Below, piece after piece: positions 35,678 through 44,461 of a stretch of 64,000 nucleotides of DNA. The position numbers and the translations under genes are program-made. Origin of the DNA: a virus. The stretch's first letter is position 1. Each line of letters begins with the position of its first letter. The notes beneath the pieces are model-generated. The model was not told where the DNA came from, searched no databases, and saw only the letters and a program-made list of their open reading frames with translations. Location of the stretch: positions 1-64,000 of the IMG/VR virus record IMGVR_UViG_3300019135_000055, one strand, 5' to 3'.

Positions 35678-37198
35678 TTAGTCTGGTAGGCTGTTTCCAT
35701 TTGATGTTGCAGATTTAATGGTGTTTTCATTAGTACTCTCATCTACAACAGGGTGCCCAGCTTCACTGCCTGTATATGTATAGGATGTTTGGTAAGGCTT
35801 TATCTTATCTTGAAGATTCAATTCATCTGTTTCATATAAAGTTTGTTCCAAATAACTTTCCCATGACACGCCTGCAATATTGTCGATAACATGTTTAATT
35901 GACCATCCTTTATCATTAAGCTTAATGAGAATGTCCATCTTCTCTTTAAGTGTTAAAGGCTTATCTTTGTCATAGTTCATGTAATAATTATCTTTTTGAC
36001 CTGCAGGAAGGATAAGGTTAAAGAGTTTTTGATATACTTCATGTTCAACTTCCTCCATTAAGACGCCAATTCTTTTGTAAAAGGTATCCAAGTTTAATGA
36101 GGACGTTGCATAGTTGCCGCCATCACCATTTAGCAAAGATCCTGATAAACCATAAGCAGATTGTATGTCACTGTTGATGTGGTCAAATTTTGTTCCGTCT
36201 AATCCATCGGCTTTTACATCCGGGAACTCCAAATTTGCAAAGTCGGGGATGGAAACGACTGTAACTCCATCTTTATTGTTTTTTTCTAAAGCAGCCTTCA
36301 CTCCAGAATGAATTTTTTGCTTTACTGGTCTTGGAAGCTTAAGATTTGTGTACTCGCCTTTACCTTTATCAGTCCCGATGGTTAAAACAGCAACTGCATT
36401 AATGATTTTATTGGCGATAGCTCTTTCAACGTCTTTAAGTTTCTTCTTATGTAGAACATCATATAAACCTGGTGTTACCCAAGATGTACCTAACCCTTGA
36501 TTCCTTTTTAAAGTTCCGGTTCGAAGCGGGAATGTCCGTTCTTGTGGGAGTTCCTTATATCTGTATTTCTCACGATCTTTTAGGAAGTTTTCATAATCTG
36601 AATTCTTAATGAAAGGGGAGAAGCTATTTAGCAGCTCTTTTCTATAGTCCTCTTTGAAGTTGCTGAAATACTCCATATTGATTAAACAAACCCAATCACC
36701 ATTTCTCCTGAAAGCTGGAAAAACATATTCAACGCTGTCGAACACAAAAGGGTAGGGGGATTTTTCATCTCCTAGCCAAATTCCAACGAGCGTTCCTGCT
36801 GTTGCAGTTTGTTTTAGCAAGTCGCGTGTTAATCTTTTATGTTTTACTCTATGGAGGGATTTATTTAAAAGGGAGATGTGCTTATCAGAGGACTTGCTTT
36901 TCACAAAGGAATCAATTTTATAATTCAAAGTTGGGAGGGCTTCGATTAACTCAAAAAGTTGGTGGATCTCAGCGGTTGAAATATAGAAATATTGAGCAAG
37001 ATCTTCTATCTCTTTCTGGAACTTATCAGGGTTAGAAAAGTATTCTTTTAACTGCTTAGCATCTACTTCACTTATAATACCTTGAGAGAACAAGTTAGAA
37101 ACGAAGCCAGATGCAAAAGTAGACACATAGGTGCTGTAATCGTTTAGTAGCTTTTGATATTCCTCTGATTCAATATCGATTTTTTTAATATTAGCCAT
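35678..37198 (-). CDS. yonE: Portal protein (506 aa)
   Basis: The dodecameric gate for DNA packaging, by length and by place between terminase and protease. Helical stem and clip segments are visible (KIINAVAVLTIGTDKGKGEY; HINSDIQSAYGLSGSLLNGD; FYKRIGVLMEEVEHEVYQKL, the last typical of SPP1-like portals). ATG has AAATGAGGTG in front. The name is by SPbeta order. Confidence 0.82.
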   Translation of the reverse strand: MANIKKIDIESEEYQKLLNDYSTYVSTFASGFVSNLFSQGIISEVDAKQLKEYFSNPDKFQKEIEDLAQYFYISTAEIHQLFELIEALPTLNYKIDSFVKSKSSDKHISLLNKSLHRVKHKRLTRDLLKQTATAGTLVGIWLGDEKSPYPFVFDSVEYVFPAFRRNGDWVCLINMEYFSNFKEDYRKELLNSFSPFIKNSDYENFLKDREKYRYKELPQERTFPLRTGTLKRNQGLGTSWVTPGLYDVLHKKKLKDVERAIANKIINAVAVLTIGTDKGKGEYTNLKLPRPVKQKIHSGVKAALEKNNKDGVTVVSIPDFANLEFPDVKADGLDGTKFDHINSDIQSAYGLSGSLLNGDGGNYATSSLNLDTFYKRIGVLMEEVEHEVYQKLFNLILPAGQKDNYYMNYDKDKPLTLKEKMDILIKLNDKGWSIKHVIDNIAGVSWESYLEQTLYETDELNLQDKIKPYQTSYTYTGSEAGHPVVDESTNENTIKSATSNGNSLPD

Positions 37199-37215
37199 AA
37201 TTCACCTCATTTCTT

Positions 37216-38985
37216 TTAAAAGTAGACAAGATCATCATCAATGTCATATTCTGTTTGTTTGTTGAGTTTTCGTTCTAAAAGGGTAGCAACATAATTCCCA
37301 TAGGCCACGGAACTATATCTGTCTTTTCGTTTACTCTTAGGTTCTTTTAGCTTGATTTGTCCGTTATCGCTGTATTCAGCTTCAAGGTTTATCATTTCAT
37401 TGATCAACAAGGTGATTTGAACATAAGATGAGATAAATTTGGCCTTGGTTTCTTCTGGTAAGGCTTCGTATCCCTTGAATCGCTTTAAATACTCTCGACC
37501 TTCATTTTCATTTATAGGGATTTTAATTTTTCCTCGTTTAAATCCGTCTTTAAGAAGAACTGCAATCTCACTATTTAACTGAGCGTTACCTTTAATGCTG
37601 TAAATAAGTTTTTCGGCATTTTGATATGTGCAACGTTCAGCCATTTTTTCGTCATTGATACAAGAGAGTGGTTCATATTCTTTAGCTCTTTCTTTATCGT
37701 ATAGAGGCTGACAAAGCGCATCATATACACCTAGACCAATGCTTTGAGTATCTAGCACAATATAGTCACATGCATAATCTTCAAATAACTGTCTTATCCT
37801 TGTTGCTTGTGAACCTGTGTGTCCACCAACTATGCTCTCCATATAAACAATGTGTCTATCATAACCATTTGAATTTGGAATTAATCTAAAAATAGTGTAC
37901 ACACTAGCGTCATTATCTTTACCTGCCATGCCAGCAATGTCGTTGCTAATTAACCTTAGTTCACCAGGTTTTTTATTTTCAAATTTAAAATTGGAATCTT
38001 TAATAAGGTCATAGTAATCAGGAGGGAAAAGGGGAGAGGCGAGCTTTCGATTCTTTTCAAGGTCTTCAAATTTAAAATAAGCTTTTTCTGATTCTCCAAA
38101 CCACAATGCTTCCATTTCCATTGACCAACCAATGGGATCAAAGTCTTCTTCTGACATTTCGTCTTTTACTTGATCCTTATCAAGCAATCCTTCTTTAATG
38201 GCAATTTGATAAGGAAGACCACATACAAAATATTTTGATCCTTTCATCATTGCATTAAAATAGGTGACAAACCTATTATATGACCAGTGAACCTTATACC
38301 AGCAGGATGATAAGTAAATTTCTTTGTTTCGTTCTTTTAGATGAGCATATTCTTCTTTTTCAAGATATTTTGGAGACCTTGGAGCGGTAAGAAACTTTCT
38401 CAATACTTTACTGATGATCTCAAAATCGACCATTCTGAACTCGTCCACAATCAAAAGGTTTGCACGTTTTGAGCGAGCTCCGTCGTTTGATGCAACAATT
38501 TTAATCCAACTACCATTATGGAATTCAACCCTTGCGTCATTAGTTGAAGTTTTTAAGTCCTCAATTTCTCGTCTTAAATTCGGAGACTCTTTTCGCAAAT
38601 CATCAATCTTTTCAATAACTTCTCTTGCTTGTCCTTTAGTACCTGAAGCAATGACTATCTTTGTGCCAGGAAATAGTATGGCTTGAACACAGCAGTACAC
38701 CGACGTTAACCAAGTTTTACCCTGTCCACGACTAGCTAAATACATAAAATAATGGTTATGTACCATCATGTAAATCAAAATACATTGAAATAATTTAAGG
38801 GTTATTCCTAAGTATTCTTTTACAAATCGATGGGGGTTAGCTCGATAAAAAGAAGCCCAAGCACCAATGCCATCCATCAGTCTTTCTGATTTAGATTTTT
38901 TGTTGAAGTTCTTGCCTTTATTGAAGAGATTAATCCCTCTACTATGTTTTTTTCGATCTGTTGTAAAGTTACTGTATGAGGCCAT
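37216..38985 (-). CDS. yonF: Terminase large subunit (589 aa)
   Basis: The packaging motor. ATPase motifs: Walker A in [15 protein letters not shown] (about 84-98), Walker B in [10 protein letters not shown] (about 176-185), and a coupling T/S motif nearby. The C-terminal RNase-H-like nuclease shows acidic residues in [16 protein letters not shown] and [17 protein letters not shown]. Length matches the family. It overlaps the previous gene by 17 bases. Confidence 0.93.
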   Translation of the reverse strand: MASYSNFTTDRKKHSRGINLFNKGKNFNKKSKSERLMDGIGAWASFYRANPHRFVKEYLGITLKLFQCILIYMMVHNHYFMYLASRGQGKTWLTSVYCCVQAILFPGTKIVIASGTKGQAREVIEKIDDLRKESPNLRREIEDLKTSTNDARVEFHNGSWIKIVASNDGARSKRANLLIVDEFRMVDFEIISKVLRKFLTAPRSPKYLEKEEYAHLKERNKEIYLSSCWYKVHWSYNRFVTYFNAMMKGSKYFVCGLPYQIAIKEGLLDKDQVKDEMSEEDFDPIGWSMEMEALWFGESEKAYFKFEDLEKNRKLASPLFPPDYYDLIKDSNFKFENKKPGELRLISNDIAGMAGKDNDASVYTIFRLIPNSNGYDRHIVYMESIVGGHTGSQATRIRQLFEDYACDYIVLDTQSIGLGVYDALCQPLYDKERAKEYEPLSCINDEKMAERCTYQNAEKLIYSIKGNAQLNSEIAVLLKDGFKRGKIKIPINENEGREYLKRFKGYEALPEETKAKFISSYVQITLLINEMINLEAEYSDNGQIKLKEPKSKRKDRYSSVAYGNYVATLLERKLNKQTEYDIDDDLVYF

Positions 38986-39901
38986 TTTCGTTTACCTCGT
39001 CTTCCTCTTCATCTACAGGCTCTTCAACAGTGTGCTTTTTCATTTCGTCCCAATATTCATTTGAATAGTCATTCTTAATACCAAGCATCCTTGATAAATG
39101 ACCTAAGAAAAATACTTTTATGTACTTACCAATCTTATCAGGATCTTTCCAACGATGCTCAGGTTCTGGAATTGGCCTTTCGTTTTCATATTTTTTTATC
39201 AATGTACCGAAGGTCTCTTGTTCAACACCACTAGCGCCTGATTCTTGAACTGGTTTTAGATTACTCGATCCCAATAAATCCTGGAGTGTTTTTTGCTGCT
39301 GATCGACTTTCTCTCCATTTTCCCGACGCTTACGAATATCCAGCATTGTTAGACAAATTTGATTTATAAGCAGTTCCATTCCTTTAGAATCGCATTCATA
39401 TCTATTTGTAAAGTCTATGTACTCATTCTGAAGCCATAAATAATCCTCAATAGATAGACCGCGTCCCCAAAACTGAATGAATTCATCAATGTCTTCCTGT
39501 GTCACATTTTCATCGCTTTTAGCAAGCAACATTTTCTTTGTATGTTCTTGTTCTTCTTCAAAATCATATTCGCTATCTGACCAATTTTTGGAGATGAAAT
39601 CTTTCATTCCGATATTTTTCATGTAGACACCAAAAACATTGGCATCCCCATTTTTAGATTTTGTTTTTGCTTCATCTATTGAAGCTATCCAAATATCATA
39701 AATAAAAGGGCGATCAATCATACGTAAAATGTTTTGTACATGTGTTAAATTTTCAGGGTCTTTCTTATATTCAGTTTGAAGACACATCTTACAGACTGTT
39801 AGTTTTCCTGTAGCAGCGTTAAACAAGGATTCAGATTTATAAAACTGAGAAAAAGCTTGAGCTTTCCCACAGCAGGAGCACATAAGTTTTTGTGTAGCCA
39901 T
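38969..39901 (-). CDS. yonG: Zinc-ribbon protein, probable terminase small subunit (310 aa)
   Basis: It begins [20 protein letters not shown] with a second cysteine pair in [10 protein letters not shown], forming a four-cysteine zinc site, followed by a helical charged body. It lies directly before the large terminase and overlaps it, the usual place for the DNA-recognition subunit. The start is the ATG at 39901 after GGAGGTG (an upstream extension to 39931 lacks a site). The terminase role is inferred. Confidence 0.7.
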   Translation of the reverse strand: MATQKLMCSCCGKAQAFSQFYKSESLFNAATGKLTVCKMCLQTEYKKDPENLTHVQNILRMIDRPFIYDIWIASIDEAKTKSKNGDANVFGVYMKNIGMKDFISKNWSDSEYDFEEEQEHTKKMLLAKSDENVTQEDIDEFIQFWGRGLSIEDYLWLQNEYIDFTNRYECDSKGMELLINQICLTMLDIRKRRENGEKVDQQQKTLQDLLGSSNLKPVQESGASGVEQETFGTLIKKYENERPIPEPEHRWKDPDKIGKYIKVFFLGHLSRMLGIKNDYSNEYWDEMKKHTVEEPVDEEEDEVNENGLIQ

Positions 39902-39940
39902 TAATACACCTCCAATACTTAAGTTAAACACGTTTTATAA

Positions 39941-39993
39941 AACGCCCAGCAATAGAGAGGTCGAGGAGAAAAACTCAATCATCACTGGGCGTT
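39941..39993 (-). other. Long hairpin in the leader of the packaging operon
   Basis: AACGCCCAG (39941-39949) pairs perfectly with CTGGGCGTT (39985-39993). On the minus strand it is followed by TTATAAAAC, a weak terminator-like tail, 40 bases before the yonG start. It could be a terminator of upstream transcription, an attenuator, or the left end of the cassette at 40.1-41.0 kb. The rest of 39994-40178 holds the probable promoter of the next rightward gene (TATGAT at 40122). Confidence 0.5.
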
Positions 39994-40178
39994 CTAAAAA
40001 GGTGTTTTTATTTTATCCTCTCTGTATTTAAGTATTTATATTTAATAAAGATTAGTTAAATACAGAGGGGGTGGTAACTAAGTACTAATTATGGTATAAA
40101 TTGTTTATTTATATTTGATAATATGATATAGTTGCGGTGAAAAGGCTTAAAAAATATTAAAAACAAAGGGGGAACGAT

Positions 40179-40406
40179 ATGAAAAAATATTTTCCATTCT
40201 TTTTAGCCTTTCTACTAGCTTTTGCGACCATCACACCGTCCTTTGCATCAGCAAAGGAAGAGGGGGAAATTGATGCACCAACAGGAAGTTTAGAGAGTGA
40301 ACTTCTTTCACCAGGCAGTGATTTTGTTAAATTCTTAGAAGGCATTGAGCAGTTGCCAGCTAGTGTTGAAAAACAAGGTCCGATTAAAAAGTGGCTAGTT
40401 GGTTAA
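40179..40406 (+). CDS. Secreted protein, N-terminal part (75 aa; frame broken)
   Basis: A clear signal peptide (MKKYFPFFLAFLLAFATITP, cleavage likely after ASA), then an acidic mature part ending PIKKWLVG. Strong site GGGGG before ATG. The following frame starts inside this one and continues in the style of one protein: removing 8 bases (CTAGTTGG, about 40394-40401) would fuse KKWL to TEKTGVEV. So this looks like one secreted protein of about 210 residues split by a short insertion, unless frameshifting occurs. It stands against the direction of all neighbours, with its own promoter and terminator. Confidence 0.7.
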   Translation: MKKYFPFFLAFLLAFATITPSFASAKEEGEIDAPTGSLESELLSPGSDFVKFLEGIEQLPASVEKQGPIKKWLVG

Positions 40407-40810
40407 CAGAAAAAACAGGGGTTGAAGTCACTACAAACGGTGATAATTTAGTTGTTCCGTCTTTATCTGATGTAGATGTAAAAGAATCTAAAACATCTGC
40501 TGACAGTTCTGCAATTCAACCTGCTGGAGCGTGGGACTGCGTAATCGCTGTTGGTCTTATGATTGGGACTGTCGGCTTCCCACTCTCTAAGATTGTCAAA
40601 TTGAAAAAAGCCATCAACTTACTCGGCGGCGTAAAGAAAACCGTTGACAGAATTTACTCTAAGTACAAAAGCTTGAAAAAGCAAAGATGGAGAACAGTAG
40701 ACGCTTGGAAAGAAGCTGTAAAAAGAACAACCAATAACCTGCCAAAGGATGTAGGAGAGGCTTTTCTTGATTTCTTCAACATATCAAACGTAATACGACA
40801 ATGCGTATAG
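40391..40810 (+). CDS. Secreted protein, C-terminal part (139 aa; probable frameshifted remainder)
   Basis: It begins at a GTG within the previous gene and has no ribosome site of its own. Residues 48-66 hold a hydrophobic segment starting with Cys (AWDCVIAVGLMIGTVGFPLS), then a very basic region (KIVKLKKAINLLGGVKKTVD, YSKYKSLKKQRWR) and a C-terminal Cys (RQCV). A hydrophobic core with two distant Cys and basic flanks is reminiscent of bacteriocin precursors such as SdpC, but no homology can be shown by eye. Confidence 0.55.
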   Translation: MASWLTEKTGVEVTTNGDNLVVPSLSDVDVKESKTSADSSAIQPAGAWDCVIAVGLMIGTVGFPLSKIVKLKKAINLLGGVKKTVDRIYSKYKSLKKQRWRTVDAWKEAVKRTTNNLPKDVGEAFLDFFNISNVIRQCV

Positions 40811-40817
40811 AGAATAG

Positions 40818-41000
40818 GTGATAACCATTAAATCATTTACATTGCCATTTAGGTTAGCAGTTATCCTTTTGCTCCTTTTCCAAGTCTACTCAATTTTGAA
40901 AAACTGGAACACTGGCTTCGGGTCAAATATTATCTCAATCATCATTCTTGTAGGTTGTATTATCCTGTTAGCTCTGGACATCATCTTTAAAAAGAAATAG
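40818..41000 (+). CDS. Small two-TM membrane protein, possible immunity protein (60 aa)
   Basis: Almost only two membrane helices (LAVILLLLFQVYSIL and IISIIILVGCIILLALDIIF) and a KKK tail. It follows the secreted protein by 7 bases and shares its terminator. Small membrane proteins next to secreted peptides are often immunity factors; here this is inference. The start is GTG at 40818, with a weak site. Confidence 0.55.
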   Translation: MITIKSFTLPFRLAVILLLLFQVYSILKNWNTGFGSNIISIIILVGCIILLALDIIFKKK

Positions 41001-41007
41001 CCCTTAT

Positions 41008-41036
41008 TGGAATCCACTTAACGGAGGGTTCCTTTT
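41008..41036 (+). terminator. Terminator of the secreted-protein cassette
   Basis: GGAATCC (41008-41014) pairs with GGGTTCC (41025-41031, one G-T pair), followed by TTTTT. Confidence 0.8.
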
Positions 41037-41040
41037 TATT

Positions 41041-41130
41041 TCAAATGCTGCTGGACTGTTTCAATTTAATAAGTTGTTCCAAATGTCTGCTCATCAATTC
41101 AATTTCTTCTGTTTTATCCATCTTCATCAT
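41041..41130 (-). CDS. Micro-protein (28-29 aa)
   Basis: A short leftward frame with MDKTEEIELMSRHLEQLIKL as main content. GAGG lies 4-7 bases before the ATGATG start. Helical. Its existence rests on the ribosome site and codon pattern only. Confidence 0.4.
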   Translation of the reverse strand: MMKMDKTEEIELMSRHLEQLIKLKQSSSI

Positions 41131-41164
41131 CCTCATCGATTTTTGAATAAAATTAAAGATTTAT

Positions 41165-41296
41165 TCAGATACACTTAATGTTTTTAAACAAACCTTCTTT
41201 TGTTTTATCTGCATCCAATGTTCCATTTACTTTTAAATTAAGGGCTACAGGTCGGTTCCCAGCCAACTTTTCAATTAAAAACCTTCTTAGTTTCAT
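41165..41296 (-). CDS. Small basic protein (43 aa)
   Basis: A leftward frame starting MKLRRFLIEKLAGNRPVALN and ending GLFKNIKCI, with a strong AAGGAGGGATTTTA before ATG. Unknown function; I regard it as a real small gene. It lies in the YonI-YonH region of SPbeta. Confidence 0.65.
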   Translation of the reverse strand: MKLRRFLIEKLAGNRPVALNLKVNGTLDADKTKEGLFKNIKCI

Positions 41297-41308
41297 TAAA
41301 ATCCCTCC

Positions 41309-41494
41309 TTAAAGATTATTCCCGGTAATTGGGTAATTGTGATACTCATGCTTATCTAGATTTTCCTCAATCTGATTTACAGAAGACACTAAATCAATAA
41401 GCATTTTGTTTATATCTTCGTAGACGTTGCTTAAACTGTAATAGGCTTTAAAATCTTCTTCGTCAAAGGATTTCCGAATAAAACTTTCTAGACC
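41309..41494 (-). other. In-frame open extension downstream of yonI stop (61 codons)
   Basis: The frame of the 76-residue gene goes on for 61 codons after its TAA without a new start until an internal ATG (MLIDLVSSVNQIEENLDK). Peptide quality is good (SFIRKSFDEEDFKAYYSL). Either the stop is a recent mutation splitting one gene of about 138 codons, or an unusual start is used near the stop. Confidence 0.45.
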
Positions 41495-41725
41495 TTATCT
41501 TTCAACAAGAACTAACTTAATAACTTTTGATAAATGTTCAGCTTCATCTTTATTTGGATGATTGAACATTGCAATGTATTCTCTTAAAGCTTTAGCAACA
41601 GTCTTATATGCTGAATGATTTCCGTCTATCCGCAATTTCGTGAGTTTTTCTAGACATTTGTTTATGTTTTCTTTTACAAATTCCATATTGTTCATTATGT
41701 ATTTCTCCTTTGCGATTGGTCGCAA
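41495..41725 (-). CDS. yonI: Small helical protein, YonI position (76 aa)
   Basis: A helical protein (MEFVKENINKCLEKLTKLRI, AYKTVAKALREYIAMFNHPN). A better start may be the ATG at 41698 (MNNMEF), after AAAGGAG. It may be the N-terminal part of a longer split gene (see the extension at 41309-41494). Function unknown. Confidence 0.55.
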   Translation of the reverse strand: MRPIAKEKYIMNNMEFVKENINKCLEKLTKLRIDGNHSAYKTVAKALREYIAMFNHPNKDEAEHLSKVIKLVLVER

Positions 41726-41740
41726 CCCTTAAGTAGGTTT

Positions 41741-42958
41741 TTAATTTAATATGTAATCGTATTGAATAACCCGGCCTTTACCAGACTCATAAATTGAAAG
41801 GTTAGCTCCAGCTTTAGCACCTGTCATTAGCCCATCACTATAGTCGTCTGATCCCATCACAGAAGGGAGTTGTATTACCTGAATATTATGCGTGGCTGCT
41901 TCGCCAACTGTAAGCATGTTTCCATGATGGAAGTGTGACACATATAAATAGTCGTAGAATTTTCGCTTCATCTGTGAAATGTCACGAATAGCGTTCTTTT
42001 TATTTTTTAATTGGTGACCATGACAAGCTGCAATTTCAAACTCCAGTAATTTGAAGTCTACGATAGCTTCATCTTGAAGCGGAACTTCAATTCGCTCATT
42101 GTCTTTAAGCATGTCATGAATATATGTGGCAATGATACGCTCAACATCCTCTTTAGGCATTTCCAAACGACTTGAATTATGTAATCTTAACTCTGTATGG
42201 TTAGCAGAAGGGATATGTATGTACTTGATCTTTACGTATTTAGAAAGTTCTTTAAGCCACTCAACCTTATAACGTGAGTATTTGATAACTTGATCAATGA
42301 AACCGTACTGCAAAGCCGTCAGTTGAGATACCCGTAATGCCATTCCTTCAACACTGTCAGCACCATTTAGTACGACCAATTCATCTAGGCTTTCTTTTTT
42401 TATGTATTCAATAGTCTCAGAGAGAATTTGGTTCATACGTTCAAGATAAATTTGCTCGTTGTATTCATTGTTGCAACTTTTAAATTGTTTACCAAAGTGT
42501 TCATCACCAAAGCCGAGGACAGCAGCTCTTTTTTTCTCGTTCTTTTCCAGTGCTTGAAATGAGGGAGGGGGAAGAGTGCCAATTTCTTTAATTGCTTGAG
42601 ATACATTTTCATAAAGCAGTTCTGTTCTACCTTTTATTCGCGATTCCTTATGAAATTCATGTTTTACTGCCTGAAGTTTCTTTCTCTCTTCCATAACTTC
42701 AAGCTTTTTCATCTCTAATTCTATCAAGGCAGCGTTGGAATCTACTGATTTTTCTTTTTGGTATTCAACGCCTTCAATGAAGTTTTTGAACCATTTCCTA
42801 TAAGCGGATTCTCCTTTATTTTCACCAGTTTCTTTGTTAATAAGCTCCTTAATTTCTTCCCAGTTTAAATCGTAAACATCTTTATTGGAGCAAATTCTAA
42901 TTTTCCATTCTTTTAAATTCTCATCAGGGCGGCGCTTCGTTTGAATAGGATCGATCAT
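41741..42958 (-). CDS. yonJ: Metallophosphoesterase YonJ (405 aa)
   Basis: A calcineurin-like phosphoesterase. The N-terminal 130 residues are helical and DNA-binding-like (LNWEEIKELINKETGENKGE, a terminase-small-like fold). From about 150 the metal-binding motifs appear in order: GFGDEHFG (DxH), VVLNGADSVEG (GD-like), IPSANHTE (GNH-like), ACHGHQL and SHFHHGN (GHxH-like). It may act on DNA or nucleotides in replication or head assembly. It lies just after YonK, as in SPbeta. Confidence 0.85.
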   Translation of the reverse strand: MIDPIQTKRRPDENLKEWKIRICSNKDVYDLNWEEIKELINKETGENKGESAYRKWFKNFIEGVEYQKEKSVDSNAALIELEMKKLEVMEERKKLQAVKHEFHKESRIKGRTELLYENVSQAIKEIGTLPPPSFQALEKNEKKRAAVLGFGDEHFGKQFKSCNNEYNEQIYLERMNQILSETIEYIKKESLDELVVLNGADSVEGMALRVSQLTALQYGFIDQVIKYSRYKVEWLKELSKYVKIKYIHIPSANHTELRLHNSSRLEMPKEDVERIIATYIHDMLKDNERIEVPLQDEAIVDFKLLEFEIAACHGHQLKNKKNAIRDISQMKRKFYDYLYVSHFHHGNMLTVGEAATHNIQVIQLPSVMGSDDYSDGLMTGAKAGANLSIYESGKGRVIQYDYILN

Positions 42959-42970
42959 TCAATCACCATC

Positions 42971-43174
42971 CTATTCAGCTTCTTTAACAGGAAGTTCATT
43001 CTCTTCTTTAATTGTGATTGACACGTTTTTCCCATTAAACTCATATAATCGTTCCCTTAAATCATATGTGTACTCATCTTCTTTTATTTGTTCAGTTATC
43101 TCCATTAAATCCATATCCAAAAAACCTTTTAAATTCACTTGGTTAACTTTTTTACTTGATCTACCTTTCGCCAT
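42971..43174 (-). CDS. yonK: YonK protein (67 aa)
   Basis: Matches SPbeta YonK closely as I recall it (KKVNQVNLKGFLDMDLMEI, FNGKNVSITIKEENELPVKE). That protein has a solved structure but no assigned biochemical role. A strong site AAGGAGG precedes ATG. It lies 12 bases before YonJ, in the same unit. Upstream of it is the structured RNA region. Confidence 0.9.
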   Translation of the reverse strand: MAKGRSSKKVNQVNLKGFLDMDLMEITEQIKEDEYTYDLRERLYEFNGKNVSITIKEENELPVKEAE

Positions 43175-43219
43175 ACGAGTATTCCTCCTTATCCTTTTAA
43201 TTAATATATAAAACTAAAA

Positions 43220-43797
43220 TAAATTCCTTCGGAAGCCCGATGATCCGATAGCATCGGCCAATCCGAAAAGAGGAGATAAAGGGGAAAAATAAGAAATGAA
43301 TAAATCGGATAGGTGTTGAGGGAAAACACCCGAAGGAATTTACATAAAACAAAAACCCCATCTATCCTTCGTAAGTAGCTCACGTAGGGACGCAAGCCTT
43401 CGGATCGACAGGGAATATGGCTGATTATGAGTGAAATATAACCCTTACAGCCAGAACGCTTTATTATGTAAAAATAACAAAAGACGCTTTAGCAACGTCA
43501 TTAGAAACTCCTTCTGCACTTGGCAGATGAGATAAAAATGGAGCAACAGAGAACAGAGTGAATTTTTCAGTATAAATATGACCACACTAAATATCAAATG
43601 TCCGGAAAGTCGTAAATCACGTAAATGGTAAGCTGTTAAACGTTATCCGTTTTCCATCCTACAAAAAATATTGTAATTTTATCGGTATTGCAGTATGGAT
43701 ACGCTCCAAACCAAGGCGGCTCTCTACTCCTCTGTTGCTCCAAGCTGATGATTTTTACACCAGCTATCAAGGTGAAATAATTTTCACCCTCATAGCT
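43220..43797 (-). ncRNA. Candidate large structured RNA A (about 580 nt)
   Basis: No convincing gene in this stretch. Helices: TAAATTCCTTCGG (43220-43232) with CCGAAGGAATTTA (43330-43342), 13 bp, closing a domain with CCGATG/CATCGG (43237/43252), ATCCGA/TCGGAT (43261/43305) and GTGTT/AACAC (43313/43325). Next, TGGCTG/CAGCCA (43418/43448) and GACG/CGTC (43483/43496). Then TGGAGCAACAGAG (43539-43551) with CTCTGTTGCTCCA (43730-43742), 13 bp. At the other end AGCTAT/ATAGCT encloses GGTGAAA/TTTTCACC (43762-43797). The strand is taken from the neighbours, not proven. Size and tRNA proximity recall the phage GOLLD/ROOL classes. Confidence 0.72.
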
Positions 43798-43815
43798 AAG
43801 GCAAAAGCCCAGCAT

Positions 43816-44331
43816 TTATAGATACTTATTAGCAGCTTCAAACTCAATTTCATAGTTATGATTTGCTTTTTCAATTGCATTTGATAAGCGATTCGCCATT
43901 CTTTCAAGTTTCAATCCTTTAGATTTCATTTTCTCAGGCTCAAACATGGCTTCACGATAACTCACAACATCAGAATATGATGCTAGTCGTTCAGTTTGTT
44001 TCGAACGTCCATAGTTTTTAAGTTTATTAGCTTCACCTCTTAGTTGTTGAGCTAACTCAAGAGCTTCCGTTATAGACAACTCTTTTTCATCCCATACAAC
44101 TTTAGCATATAGGTTTGCTTCGGCCATCAACACTACAAGGTCACGATAATCTTTCCTTGCAACTTCCAACTCTGTTGTGATTTTATCAATAGTTTTTGTT
44201 GGTTTAGTGTATGGTTCATCTTTGTCGTGTTCAAGATAGGCAACGCTATCTCTTTCTTGCAAGAGTTCTTGAATACGTTTGGAAATAGTATTTCTTAAAG
44301 GGAGAGCTTCAAATAGTGCGATTTTTGACAT
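43816..44331 (-). CDS. Helical protein, DIP1984/septicolysin-like (171 aa)
   Basis: The start FEALPLRNTISKRIQELLQE followed by a P-rich EPYTKPTKTIDKITTEL and EALELAQQLRGEANKLKNYG recalls the DIP1984/septicolysin-like family, small helical proteins of unclear role; match judged by eye. ATG follows GGAGAAGATGTGA. It lies between the two structured RNAs and is likely on the same leftward transcript. Confidence 0.5.
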   Translation of the reverse strand: MSKIALFEALPLRNTISKRIQELLQERDSVAYLEHDKDEPYTKPTKTIDKITTELEVARKDYRDLVVLMAEANLYAKVVWDEKELSITEALELAQQLRGEANKLKNYGRSKQTERLASYSDVVSYREAMFEPEKMKSKGLKLERMANRLSNAIEKANHNYEIEFEAANKYL

Positions 44332-44389
44332 TCACATCTTCTCCTTTTTCGTTAATAAGGCGACTTGCATCTTGCAAGACCCTTTTGTA

Positions 44390-44461
44390 CAGGGGCGACA
44401 GGGATCGAACCTGCCCACGCGGTTTTGGAGACCGCATCGCCACCGAGGAACATGCGCCCCT
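44390..44461 (-). tRNA. tRNA-Trp(CCA)-like
   Basis: The minus strand has a perfect 7-bp acceptor (AGGGGCG/CGCCCCT, discriminator G), an anticodon arm GCGGT-CTCCAAA-ACCGC with anticodon CCA, and a T arm GCAGG-TTCGATC-CCTGT. The acceptor begins like the host tRNA-Trp as I recall it, and the anticodon loop is the same. Two oddities: position 8 is C, and the D arm cannot form a normal stem, although GG is kept in the loop. CCA is not encoded. It may be a functional phage tRNA with a degenerate D arm or a tRNA-like end of a larger RNA. Confidence 0.75.

Noticed and set aside
43201-43395. Leftward frame of 64 codons upstream of yonK
   Set aside because: Lies fully within the 13-bp-closed RNA domain; no ribosome site.
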